Source: Acidiferrum sp963764675
GTDB taxonomy: Bacteria > Acidobacteriota > Terriglobia > Acidiferrales > UBA7541
Assembly: GCA_963764675.1 (NCBI GenBank)
Contig: CAVXTQ010000011.1
Coordinates: 248,001-312,000, forward strand
Direction: 5' to 3'
Length of the DNA: 64,000 nucleotides
In this document: positions 16,495 through 24,449 of the stretch, piece by piece
How positions within the stretch are numbered: the first letter of the stretch is position 1
How the letters are laid out: every line of letters starts with the position of its first letter
Made by a program: the position numbers and the translations under genes
Notes under the pieces: generated by a model
Database searches by the model: none
What the model was told of the DNA's origin: nothing
The model's input: only the letters and a program-made list of their open reading frames with translations

Positions 16495-18369
16495 ATGAAA
16501 TCCTTGCTCGAAAATCGGAGTCTCGCGTGCGTACTTGTGTCCGTAGTCCTAAGCATCCCGCTATGGTGGGGTTGCGCCGGGTCGGTGTCAGCAAAGCCTG
16601 GTGCATCTACAGTAGGTCCTCCCGCAACCACTGGCTCTACCGCCACCTCGGTCACCATTTCCCCGGCGTCGGCTTCGACGGCGACGGACGGAACGCTGCA
16701 GTTCAGTGCAAGCGTCCAAGGCACAACCACGAGCACCTCGATAGTCTGGACGGCCGCTCTCGGCAGCATCAACTCCTCGGGCGTGTACACCGCTCCAGCA
16801 AAGGCTGGCACCGACAAGATCACCGCGACCAGCGCTGCGGGCAAGTCCGCTTCGGCGACCGTGACCGTTAGCGCGCCGGCACCACCTCCGCCGGCACCGC
16901 CTCCTTCGACACCACCTCCGGCTCAGGCCACGTCGTGTGGCGGTTCCGATTGCCCGGCGTTTCCGGGCGCGGAAGGCGGCGGCGCAGCTTCTGCAGGCGG
17001 ACGCGGTGGGCAAGTCATCGAAGTGACGAACCTGAATGACGGGGGTTCCGGTTCTTTGCGCGCTTGCGTTGAAGCTTCCGGGCCGCGGACTTGCGTTTTC
17101 CGCGTCAGCGGCTTGATCACGTCCCATTCCCGCTTGCAGGTGGGCAATCCCTATCTGACCATCGCCGGACAGACCGCGCCGGGCGGCGGCATCGTGCTCG
17201 GCGGACCGGATCAGCAAGGCGAGCAGATCTTCATCTCCACGCATGACGTGGTCATCCGTTATGTGACCTATGACGGCAACAATCCCAACACGCCGACTGG
17301 GCCGGACACCGGCACGGTGGGCTTCGAAATGGCGAGCGGCAACGTCTACAACGTGGTCTTCGACCACACTTCGTCGCGCTGGGTTGGCAACAAGGTGTTT
17401 CCGATTCTTTCCAACGATGCCGGAAACGTTCACAACGTCACGCTACAGTGGAACTTGAACTACGAACCGAACTCCACGCACCCCGTGGGGATAGGCTCGG
17501 ATGCCACGGGCGGTTCGGCGATGGCCACCACGGACCTGGACTTCCACCACAACATGTTCGTGAACATCGACCATCGCATTCCGTTGCTCCAGGGGGCGAA
17601 CCACGTTCGCTGGGTCAACAATCTGGTGTACAACTGGAACCAGTTTGCTTCGCTGACGATGGGCGGCCTACACGTCGACTTCATCGGGAACAAATACGTC
17701 GACGGCAACCTGTCGGCGGATTCCCAGCACGTGTTCACCGGCAACGGGAACGGGGCGGATCCGACGGACCCGACCGACAATTGTTCTGGAGGCGACCCGT
17801 GCGACAACGCTGGACCGCCGACGTGGTACCTGCTCAATAACACCGGGCGCACCGGCAACCAGCCGCATAGCGCGATGGTGACGCCAAGCAATGATCCCAA
17901 TGACGCAGGACAAGTTTCCATGACCCACGAAGGATCGGAGGGTGGGGATACCTGGGACTCTAACTCCGCCGGCCCGACGCCTAACGGATGGTTCCGCAAC
18001 ACACCGCTGCCCGCAGAGAAGTTTCCAATCAATGCCGACGACGTATCCGGGCTCGATAACGTCCTTCTGGCTACCGTTGGAAACTCCCAGCACTTGGATT
18101 GCAGTGGGAACTGGGTCAGCAATCGGGACTCGGAAGATTCGCGCATCATCAACCAATACAAGACCCACGGCTCGGGAGATACTTTCCACGGCCAGTTCTC
18201 GGCCCCGTCCATTCCTGGAGGCACAGCGTGCACGGAATCGCTGCACGATGGCATTCCGGACCAGTGGAAGACCGCGAACGGCCTGAGCACAACCGATAAG
18301 AGTCTGTATAAGACGATCGCGCCGAACGGGTACACCTATTTGGAGAATTATCTGAACGGGCAGGAGTGA
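16495..18369 (+). CDS. Secreted pectate-lyase-like polysaccharide lyase with N-terminal Ig-like domain
   Basis: This encodes 624 residues with a lipoprotein-type signal (lipobox region IPLWWGC, Cys near residue 27), a BIG2/Ig-like domain around residues 50-130 (VTISPASASTATDGTLQFSA), a Pro-rich linker, and a parallel beta-helix region typical of pectate lyase family 1 relatives. The diagnostic start is AFPGAEGGGAASAGGRGG, followed by VTNLNDGGSGSLRAC. The family cleaves pectic or related uronan chains by beta-elimination with Ca2+, but I cannot confirm the catalytic Arg and Ca ligands by eye, so activity is inferred. The preceding 249 bases contain no gene; I looked for a riboswitch there and could not support one. 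Confidence 0.8.
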   Translation: MKSLLENRSLACVLVSVVLSIPLWWGCAGSVSAKPGASTVGPPATTGSTATSVTISPASASTATDGTLQFSASVQGTTTSTSIVWTAALGSINSSGVYTAPAKAGTDKITATSAAGKSASATVTVSAPAPPPPAPPPSTPPPAQATSCGGSDCPAFPGAEGGGAASAGGRGGQVIEVTNLNDGGSGSLRACVEASGPRTCVFRVSGLITSHSRLQVGNPYLTIAGQTAPGGGIVLGGPDQQGEQIFISTHDVVIRYVTYDGNNPNTPTGPDTGTVGFEMASGNVYNVVFDHTSSRWVGNKVFPILSNDAGNVHNVTLQWNLNYEPNSTHPVGIGSDATGGSAMATTDLDFHHNMFVNIDHRIPLLQGANHVRWVNNLVYNWNQFASLTMGGLHVDFIGNKYVDGNLSADSQHVFTGNGNGADPTDPTDNCSGGDPCDNAGPPTWYLLNNTGRTGNQPHSAMVTPSNDPNDAGQVSMTHEGSEGGDTWDSNSAGPTPNGWFRNTPLPAEKFPINADDVSGLDNVLLATVGNSQHLDCSGNWVSNRDSEDSRIINQYKTHGSGDTFHGQFSAPSIPGGTACTESLHDGIPDQWKTANGLSTTDKSLYKTIAPNGYTYLENYLNGQE

Positions 18370-18449
18370 GTGGAGGGAAAGGCTCCCAAATGAAGCCACT
18401 GCTGCGGTGCCCAAAGCCAGCGACGATCTGACCGTAAGGGACGGAACTA

Positions 18450-18525
18450 TGGTGGACGTGACAGGGTTCGAACCTGCGACCCCCTGCTTGCAAAGCAGGT
18501 GCTCTCCCAGCTGAGCTACACGCCC
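18450..18525 (-). tRNA. tRNA-Ala (anticodon UGC)
   Basis: Read on the minus strand this is 76 bases including an encoded CCA end. The acceptor stem GGGCGTG pairs with CACGTCC and contains the G3-U70 wobble pair that marks alanine tRNAs. The D arm (AGCTCAGCTGGGAGAGC), the anticodon loop with TTTGCAA (anticodon TGC), and the T arm with GGTTCGAACC are all present. It lies between the lyase gene and the His-rich protein gene. Confidence 0.97.
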
Positions 18526-18692
18526 ACAGACGCGTCTCTCTTATTCTAAAACAGATTCTGCGATCGCACGGGTGGTTTCTCGTCCGGAGCGTGCTTCGAG
18601 GTGCGCGCGGTGGTACGCGAAGCGATATCATGGGGTGTCGGTGTGCTTGTTGCGTTGGTTTCGCAGGGGCGTTGCGCCAAGGAGGTTGCGTC

Positions 18693-19808
18693 ATGGGAAA
18701 TCGCAAAATTCGCATGGGGGTGGCGTGCTCGTGTGCTCTCTTGCTGCTCGGCGCATTCACGGCGGGTTCTCTCGCAGCGCCCTTCGGGCCTCAGGGCGCG
18801 CAGGATAAACCGCCTGCGGAGGCGCCGCACGACATGGAGCACATGCAGCATGGGTCGCATGACGGCGGGTTCATGCAGGGAGGCATGCACCACGCTGTGG
18901 CCAAGGGTGTTGCGCTGAACGCGAAGATGGATGCAGCGACGCGCACCATCACGCTGCGCGAAGGACCGGTCAACTTGCCCGCGCATACCAATCACATGAA
19001 CATGCCGCAGCCGCCGGATGTGTACTGGACGATTGCCCTCGACGGATGGCTGCTGGCGTACGCGCCGCGACTGGTGGATGCCAACGGCAACGCCGTGCCG
19101 GGAACGGTGCTGCATCACACCGCATTCTGGAACACCAATCGCGCGGATTTTCTGTGTCCCAACAAGGAAGAGCACATTTTCGGCGCGGGCGGCGAAATGA
19201 CCAACTGGGCGCAAGTGCCGGGTTACGGTTATCGCGTGGAAAAAGGCGACAAGATTCGCATCGAGACGATGGTGCACAATCCGACGGATACGTCGTACGA
19301 CAAGGTTTACCTGGAGGTGCGCATCCCCTATCAGGACGCGGCCACGGGAGCTGCGCTGAAGAATTTTTATCCGGCGTGGATGGATGCGAAGTCGTGCGGA
19401 AATTCGGGGTACGACCTGCCGGCGGGCAAGAGCGAGAAGACTGGAACGGTAGCCGTGAAATACAGCGGCGTGCTGCTGGGCGTCGGCGGACACATGCACG
19501 ACTACGCGAAAGAAATCGTGCTGCAAGATACGACGCGCAAAGAGACGGTGGCGTCGCTGGAAGCCAAAGTCGATGAGCAAGGACACTTGGTGAGCATGCC
19601 GACAGTGATGTTCTTCGATCGCGGCGGCTACAAGTTCGCGGCCGGCGACGTCCTGAAGATCGACGCCACGTACGAAAATCCCACCGGCAAGGTGCTGCGC
19701 GACGGAGCGATGGGGATCGTAGTGGGTTACTTCGTGCCGGCCGACGATGCTGCGATGGCGGCTCTGCGACGTAGTGGTAAGCCGGCCCCTGCGAAGACCG
19801 GCGAATAG
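18693..19808 (+). CDS. Secreted His/Met-rich protein, possibly copper-binding monooxygenase-like fold
   Basis: This 371-residue protein starts at ATG 18693, seven bases after an excellent ribosome site AAGGAGG (18679-18685). It has a signal peptide (VACSCALLLLGAFTAGSLAA). The mature N-terminus is packed with His and Met (HDMEHMQHGSHDGGFMQGG). Later segments LHHTAFWNTNRADFLC, IFGAGGEMTNW and LLGVGGHMHDYAKEIVL resemble the metal-binding beta sandwiches of type II copper ascorbate-dependent monooxygenases, in which His and Met ligate copper. The fold call is a pattern judgement and no named homologue is claimed. The long open frame on the opposite strand (18546-20579) is an artefact of this gene's composition. 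Confidence 0.75.
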   Translation: MGNRKIRMGVACSCALLLLGAFTAGSLAAPFGPQGAQDKPPAEAPHDMEHMQHGSHDGGFMQGGMHHAVAKGVALNAKMDAATRTITLREGPVNLPAHTNHMNMPQPPDVYWTIALDGWLLAYAPRLVDANGNAVPGTVLHHTAFWNTNRADFLCPNKEEHIFGAGGEMTNWAQVPGYGYRVEKGDKIRIETMVHNPTDTSYDKVYLEVRIPYQDAATGAALKNFYPAWMDAKSCGNSGYDLPAGKSEKTGTVAVKYSGVLLGVGGHMHDYAKEIVLQDTTRKETVASLEAKVDEQGHLVSMPTVMFFDRGGYKFAAGDVLKIDATYENPTGKVLRDGAMGIVVGYFVPADDAAMAALRRSGKPAPAKTGE

Positions 19809-20314
19809 AGGAAGGCGAAGTAAGGAAGTAACGAGGTAACGATAGCGATAAGACCCTCCTCCCCCCGGGGGCTTTCCGTAAGTGTTGATTCTAAATGAGA
19901 TAGCGAGAAGTGGTTGGTGGACCGCGGAGGAGCGATTTCGCGCTTTGGGGGTACACCCCCTGGTGTGATGGGAACTGTGAAGGATGTCCATGAAAGTAAA
20001 GGGGTTGCGGGTGCTTTCTGTGTGAGAGCAGAGGCCGAAGCAGAGAAGCTGACGCAAGGAAGTCCGGCTGCTGCCCGGACCGGGGACAGGGAGGCAGGAA
20101 GTAATGAGGCAATGAATGAGAGAGGTCGAGAGTCGACAGTGGGAGGTCGGCGCCGTGGGCGAGTTGGCGGGGATGGGGTTCGGCGTACACGGGAGATAAT
20201 AGCAGGAAAGTATAAATTGGTTAAGTATTATGCAGGGAACGGTGAGAATTGGGGACTGGACGGCAATGGGCGGGATTAAAGGTGGGGTGGAGGCAGCAGC
20301 GGGACGAGGAGAAA

Positions 20315-20357
20315 AGTCAAAACCCGCATCCTTGAAAATCGCAAGAGTGCGCCACCC
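20315..20357 (+). repeat. Direct repeat copy A
   Basis: This copy begins AGTCAAAACCCGCATCCTTG and ends in GCGCCACCC. It matches 20626-20667 with only a handful of differences. Both contain a small hairpin-like CGCA/GTGCG arrangement. Neither copy encodes anything visible, and they lie 270 bases apart inside the repeat-rich gap. Confidence 0.75.
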
Positions 20358-20466
20358 GAAGAGACGGCAAGACTCAGGTTCAAAGAGCGAACCTGGGGCA
20401 CCCTGCGGGGGGAGAAGATGGAAGCTAGAAATTAGAAATTTGAAACCGGAAACTGCAACCCCGAGA

Positions 20467-20491
20467 CCCAGGTTCCAAGACGGAACCTGGG
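20467..20491. repeat. Perfect ten-base palindrome, REP-like
   Basis: The arms CCCAGGTTCC (20467-20476) and GGAACCTGGG (20482-20491) surround the five-base spacer AAGAC. A near copy sits at 20373-20397, and a degenerate one begins at 25892 (CCCAGGTT, with AACCTGG following), each next to a CCCTGC or similar tail. The recurrence with changed loops points to a dispersed REP-like element. Confidence 0.75.
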
Positions 20492-20625
20492 CAACGGCGA
20501 AAGACTCTCTGTTGCGAAAGCAACAATCAAAACACGCCATTCGGGAGAATGGCGCTCCCAGGGTTGAGGCACCCGGCAAGGCAAGATGGCGACATAAAGT
20601 CGCCTCTACATTCGGTAAGAAGCAG

Positions 20626-20667
20626 AGTCAAAACCCGCACCCTTGAAGATCGCAAGGTGCGGCACCC
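20626..20667 (+). repeat. Direct repeat copy B
   Basis: This is the second copy of the element at 20315-20357, beginning AGTCAAAACCCGCACCCTTG and ending GCGGCACCC. It follows immediately after the 20588-20604 hairpin and its CTCTAC tail. Confidence 0.75.
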
Positions 20668-20803
20668 GGCCAAGATCTCCTTGCGACTCGAAGCGGCGGC
20701 CCACCCGCCTGCTTCGACTAAAGGTGCAGAACTTGACTCTCGGAGTCACTCCCGCTAACGTCGGGCAATCGTCCAACGTTGGCCCACTGGGAGCGTGCCC
20801 GCC

Positions 20804-21793
20804 ATGAAAAGGTATTACGCCCTGAGCTGTCTCCTCGCGTTGCCGCTGGCAGCGAACACGGTCCGCATCTACCAGACAAACAGTGCCGGCGATGCAGTTG
20901 ACATCATCGACCCAGCGACGAACAAAGTCGTGATGCAAGTTAAGGACATCGAAGTACCCCATGGAGTCGCCTTCTCTCCCGACGGATCCCGCGCCTACAT
21001 AAGCTGTGAGGCCGAAAACACCCTGTGGGCTACGGATACCAAGACGGGGAAACTTCTCGGTAAGGCATCTCTCAGCGGTCATCCCAACAACATTGCAATT
21101 TCTAAGGATGGACGGCGGGTGTTTGTGGGGATCATGAGCGATCCGGGGGCGGTGGAGGTTGTGGATACGGTCTCACTAAAAAGCATCGAACGCGTCGTTG
21201 TGAAAGGCGGCGTGCACAATACGTACGTGACGCCGGATGGCAAATTCGTGGTTGCGGGCTCAGTGGTGGGAAAGATTCTGACGGTGATCGATGCACAAAC
21301 CTTGCAGCCTTCTTGGGAACTTCCATTCGACAGCGGCGTACGCCCCATGGCGTTCGAAAGCGGCGCCGACGGCTCGACTAGCCGGATATTCGTCCAGCTT
21401 TCCGGTCTTCACGGGTTTGCGGTGGTGAACTTTGAGACGCACGAAGTAGAGTCTCGGATTAAGCTGCCCGATCAGCCCAAGGCCGGAATGGCTCAGGCAG
21501 GTGCTCCGTCCCACGGCATCGGTGTCTCTCCAGATGGTAAGACCCTGTGGGTCGACAGTTCGGTCGCGAACGCCGTCTTTGTTTACTCGCTGCCCGATCT
21601 AAAGGTGCTGGGATACGTCCAGACCGGAGAGGTACCGGACTGGATCACGTTCACGCCTGACGGCACGAAGGTTTACGTTGCCAATTCCGGGTCGAATTCG
21701 GTGTCTGTTATCGACACGACGACTCGAAAACAAGTGGCCCTCATTCCGGTGGGTGAAGTCCCCAAGCGCAACGGCGCGGTGCTGATTCCTTAG
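20804..21793 (+). CDS. Secreted YVTN-type beta-propeller protein
   Basis: This protein of about 330 residues begins with a short signal peptide (MKRYYALSCLLALPLAANT) and is built of repeated propeller blades with motifs such as VAFSPDGSRAYISCEAENT, VGVSPDGKTLWVDSS-like and ITFTPDGTKVYVANSGSNS. The YVTN/YncE propellers are exported proteins whose roles include protein binding and redox-partner scaffolding; no catalytic site is seen. An in-frame GTG at 20795 is an alternative start, but ATG 20804 gives the cleaner signal. It is convergent with a one-heme protein gene, and the two may function together, though nothing but position supports that. Confidence 0.85.
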   Translation: MKRYYALSCLLALPLAANTVRIYQTNSAGDAVDIIDPATNKVVMQVKDIEVPHGVAFSPDGSRAYISCEAENTLWATDTKTGKLLGKASLSGHPNNIAISKDGRRVFVGIMSDPGAVEVVDTVSLKSIERVVVKGGVHNTYVTPDGKFVVAGSVVGKILTVIDAQTLQPSWELPFDSGVRPMAFESGADGSTSRIFVQLSGLHGFAVVNFETHEVESRIKLPDQPKAGMAQAGAPSHGIGVSPDGKTLWVDSSVANAVFVYSLPDLKVLGYVQTGEVPDWITFTPDGTKVYVANSGSNSVSVIDTTTRKQVALIPVGEVPKRNGAVLIP

Positions 21794-21818
21794 ATTTTTC
21801 AGGGCGCGGTTGACTCGC

Positions 21819-22328
21819 TTACTTTGCGTTGCGGACCCAATCCGCCAAGACTCGCCAATCGGGGTCATTTTGGGATGCGAATTGCCGGCCTCCGCTGTGG
21901 AAGCGGTCACCACCGGCCTCCGCCGAGAGCGGGTGCAGCAGAAGGCGGCTAGTGCTCGGATCGCCAGGAGTTACCAGCCGGGAGACGACCTCGAAGTTGC
22001 GCCGCGATTGTTCCTCGGTCCAAGTGGCGCTCCCTGCCGTAAGAGGCTGCAAACGGAAAGCGTTGTTGCTACCCGCGTGGCACACGACACAGCGGGCGTG
22101 GCCGGGACGCTTTTTCAGAAAGATCGGTTCGACGCGCGTCCTGTAAAACTCGAAATCAACAGATTGCGTCGGTGACTGTCCCGCCGCGAACAAAGCAGCC
22201 GTTTGCAGCACGAGGACGATCACCGCTAGTTTTGCCAGTGGTGGCAAGGTCACAAGCACAGGCTCGATTCTTTTTCGTTCCACAAAGCCTCCGACAGCCA
22301 GCGGGATTCCCCGTTGATGGGACAGCAT
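21819..22328 (-). CDS. Secreted or membrane-anchored one-heme c-type cytochrome-like protein
   Basis: This encodes up to 169 residues with one transmembrane or signal helix (LAKLAVIVLVLQTAALFAAG) and one heme-attachment motif CVVCH in the context GHARCVVCHAGSNNAFRL, which resembles planctomycete-type cytochrome c domains (FYRTRVEPIFLKK precedes it). A GTG at 22253 would give a conventional signal peptide start; ATG 22328 lies 28 bases after the kinase stop. It is the last gene of the minus-strand cluster from 25721 and faces the propeller gene. Confidence 0.75.
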   Translation of the reverse strand: MLSHQRGIPLAVGGFVERKRIEPVLVTLPPLAKLAVIVLVLQTAALFAAGQSPTQSVDFEFYRTRVEPIFLKKRPGHARCVVCHAGSNNAFRLQPLTAGSATWTEEQSRRNFEVVSRLVTPGDPSTSRLLLHPLSAEAGGDRFHSGGRQFASQNDPDWRVLADWVRNAK

Positions 22329-22355
22329 TGCTTGGTTCGAAATGCACGTTATCGC

Positions 22356-23303
22356 TTATGTTGCGCGCTCGACGTCCGCGCTTTCTGCTAAAAAGACTTC
22401 CACTTCCTCTCGTGTGGGCATGGACGGCTGCGCTCCGCGTCGGGTGACCGAGATGGCCGCAACGGCGGACGCCCAGGTGGCGCTGGCGATCGGATCTTTG
22501 CCTTGCAGTATCGCCGCGGCAAAAGCGCCGTTGAATGCGTCACCCGCGCCGGTCGTGTCGATTGCCCGAACCGGGAATGCCGGCAGCAGTGCTCGTTTGC
22601 CGCTCGACAGTGCGACATAACACCCCCGCTTTCCTAACTTGAGCAGAACATTCCGGCCTCCGCGCTTCGTCAACTTAGTCGCTATGTCCTCCAAGGCGTC
22701 CTCTGGCAGCTCTTGAGCCGGTATCTCCAGAAGGGAACAGGTTTCCGTTTCATTCGGAGTGAGCCACTCCACACACGGGAGCAGCGATGCGGGCAAAGGT
22801 CGCGCAGGTGCTGGGTCAAGAACTAGAGGAATATTCTCTCGCCGGGCTATCGCAGCCAGGTGCTCAACCGTTTCCATTGGAATTTCAAGCTGCGTCAGAA
22901 GAATACCGGACTTGCGAATCAAATCGATATGGTCATCCAGGTCGCGGGGAAAAAGATGAGAGTTTGCACCCCCTACGACCACGATTGCATTTTCACCGTT
23001 GACCGCCGTCGTGATCTGGGCGAGACCGGATGAGGTTGGCACGACGCCGATGGCACCTGTGTCCACTCCCGCCGCTTCCAGGCTCGCTCTTAATTCGGCC
23101 CCGAAGGCGTCGTGTCCGACTTTGCCGATCATGCTAACAGGGGCGCCAAGACGTGCGGCTGCAACGGCCTGGTTTGCGCCTTTGCCGCCTGGGAAAGTGC
23201 CAAAGCCGGTAGCGGAGACAGTCTCGCCAGCGAGAGGGATCCGCTGCGTGGTGGCAACTAGATCAAGATTTATGCTGCCTACGACCAAGAGTCTTTTGTG
23301 CAT
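22356..23303 (-). CDS. Ribokinase-like PfkB-family carbohydrate kinase
   Basis: This 315-residue kinase phosphorylates a sugar using ATP. ATG 23303 gives MHKRLLVVGSINLDLVATT, the typical ribokinase opening. The first PfkB signature is FGTFPGGKGANQAVAAARLG, and the second is DTTGAGDAFNGAF with the catalytic Asp. The KLG(K/R)RGCYV and SLEAAGVDTGAIGV blocks also fit ribokinases. The substrate could be ribose or another sugar or sugar acid. It follows a sugar-permease gene in the same direction, supporting an uptake-and-phosphorylate unit. Confidence 0.88.
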   Translation of the reverse strand: MHKRLLVVGSINLDLVATTQRIPLAGETVSATGFGTFPGGKGANQAVAAARLGAPVSMIGKVGHDAFGAELRASLEAAGVDTGAIGVVPTSSGLAQITTAVNGENAIVVVGGANSHLFPRDLDDHIDLIRKSGILLTQLEIPMETVEHLAAIARRENIPLVLDPAPARPLPASLLPCVEWLTPNETETCSLLEIPAQELPEDALEDIATKLTKRGGRNVLLKLGKRGCYVALSSGKRALLPAFPVRAIDTTGAGDAFNGAFAAAILQGKDPIASATWASAVAAISVTRRGAQPSMPTREEVEVFLAESADVERAT

Positions 23304-23369
23304 GTAAATCCCAAATCTAGCACTACACGGATGCAAGTTGGCTGAGCAACTGCATATAGGATTTGCCCA

Positions 23370-24365
23370 TCACCGAGGAAATACCGGAGCCAGAGCAACG
23401 GCACCCAAGCCCACCAGGAAAAATACAAACATGAGCGGGATAAGCATTCGCGCGGCACGCGGCGCGTTGGCAAACTCCTTCCAAACAAAAACGCCCCAGA
23501 CCGCGGAAACCATGGTTGCGCCCTGGCCGATCGTATAGGAAATCGCCGGTCCAATGATCTGGGCGTGCGAAGCGACAAAGTTCAGAACAGCTCCGGTGCA
23601 CCAGATGAATCCACCGAGAATTCCCCACCAGTGCCAAATTCTGCGGCCTCGCCCGTAATCTTTCATACTGACGGGCGCGCTTCCAGTTAGAGGTTTGCAC
23701 ATGAAGAAGTAGTTCACGGGTAGCGCGCACAGCGCTGTACCGAGGGCAAAAAAGAACGCCACCGAGTAGGGCCCCAGGGAATGCTCCCCGCTGATCGCCT
23801 TGGCGACGAGAGGATAGAAGACGCCCATCAGGATGCCGCAGACAAGGCTTATTTGAATTCCGCGGGCGCTCAAGGCTTTTTGGGTTGTTTCCCGTTTGCG
23901 GTAGGCGGCGGCATCGAGAACGATCGCGATCACCACCATCAGGACTCCGCCGAAGAGCAGAATAGGGTTCCCCAGTGGAGAGACTATGTAGTTCAGCAAC
24001 ACGCCGACGACCAGCGCTAGTCCGATTCCGATTGGGAATGCCACCGCCAGCCCGGCAATTTCGATCGCTGCTACCAGCAAGAGGTTAGCTATGTTGAAAA
24101 CCACTCCGCCCAGTATCGCGAACAAAATGTGCCGTTGGTCCGCGCTCCGAATGTTGCTGAGAAATGAGAGTTGCCCTCCACCAACGCTGCCGAGGGTCAA
24201 TCCCCAGAACAAGCTGCCGGCGATAATCCCGACAACGTAATCCCAGTAAAAGAGTTGGAAAGGCCAGCCGGGAGTGAGTTTCATGGTGTTGGCCCATGAA
24301 CCCCAACACAACATGCTTCCAATCATGAAGAGCAATGCAACGGCGTATGCTTCCGGTTGGTACAC
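23370..24365 (-). CDS. Ten-helix sugar permease of the GRP/RhaT type (drug/metabolite superfamily)
   Basis: This 331-residue integral membrane protein has about ten hydrophobic helices from residue 8 to the C-terminus and no soluble domain. The sequence MIGSMLCWGSWANTMKL near the N-terminus and the late IGPAISYTIGQGATMVSAVWGVFVW segment resemble glucose/ribose porters and ureide-permease-like proteins. The start is GTG (24365-24363). It lies between the SelA-like enzyme gene and the kinase gene, all on the minus strand, so it probably imports the substrate that the neighbours process. Confidence 0.8.
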   Translation of the reverse strand: MYQPEAYAVALLFMIGSMLCWGSWANTMKLTPGWPFQLFYWDYVVGIIAGSLFWGLTLGSVGGGQLSFLSNIRSADQRHILFAILGGVVFNIANLLLVAAIEIAGLAVAFPIGIGLALVVGVLLNYIVSPLGNPILLFGGVLMVVIAIVLDAAAYRKRETTQKALSARGIQISLVCGILMGVFYPLVAKAISGEHSLGPYSVAFFFALGTALCALPVNYFFMCKPLTGSAPVSMKDYGRGRRIWHWWGILGGFIWCTGAVLNFVASHAQIIGPAISYTIGQGATMVSAVWGVFVWKEFANAPRAARMLIPLMFVFFLVGLGAVALAPVFPR

Positions 24366-24449
24366 GATGGTCCGCTTTCCGTCGCCCTATACTAAGCCCG
24401 AATCGAGGTTGCTACGCTGCTTGGCTTGGCCTTACAGCCCACCCGTAAA

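Larger units (their letters stand above)
19809..20803. repeat. Gene-free 995-base interval made of short palindromes and repeats
   Basis: No convincing gene is present. The interval contains a copy of the ATTTAGAATCAACACT repeat (19881-19896, minus strand) next to a C/G run (19861-19870). It also has hairpins at 20373-20397 (CTCAGGTTC with GAACCTGGG), 20467-20491 (perfect ten-base arms CCCAGGTTCC and GGAACCTGGG), 20535-20554 (CGCCATTC with GAATGGCG) and 20588-20604 (GGCGAC with GTCGCC). A direct repeat of about 42 bases occurs at 20315-20357 and 20626-20667. Several of these motifs recur at 25.9-26.1 kb, 28.75 kb and 52.8 kb. Confidence 0.8.

Noticed and set aside
18546..20579. Very long open frame (about 677 codons) on the minus strand
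   Set aside because: It covers the tRNA-Ala gene, the His-rich protein gene read backwards and the repeat-rich gap; its product is Arg/His-rich without domain features, while the plus-strand gene has a signal peptide and a strong ribosome site.
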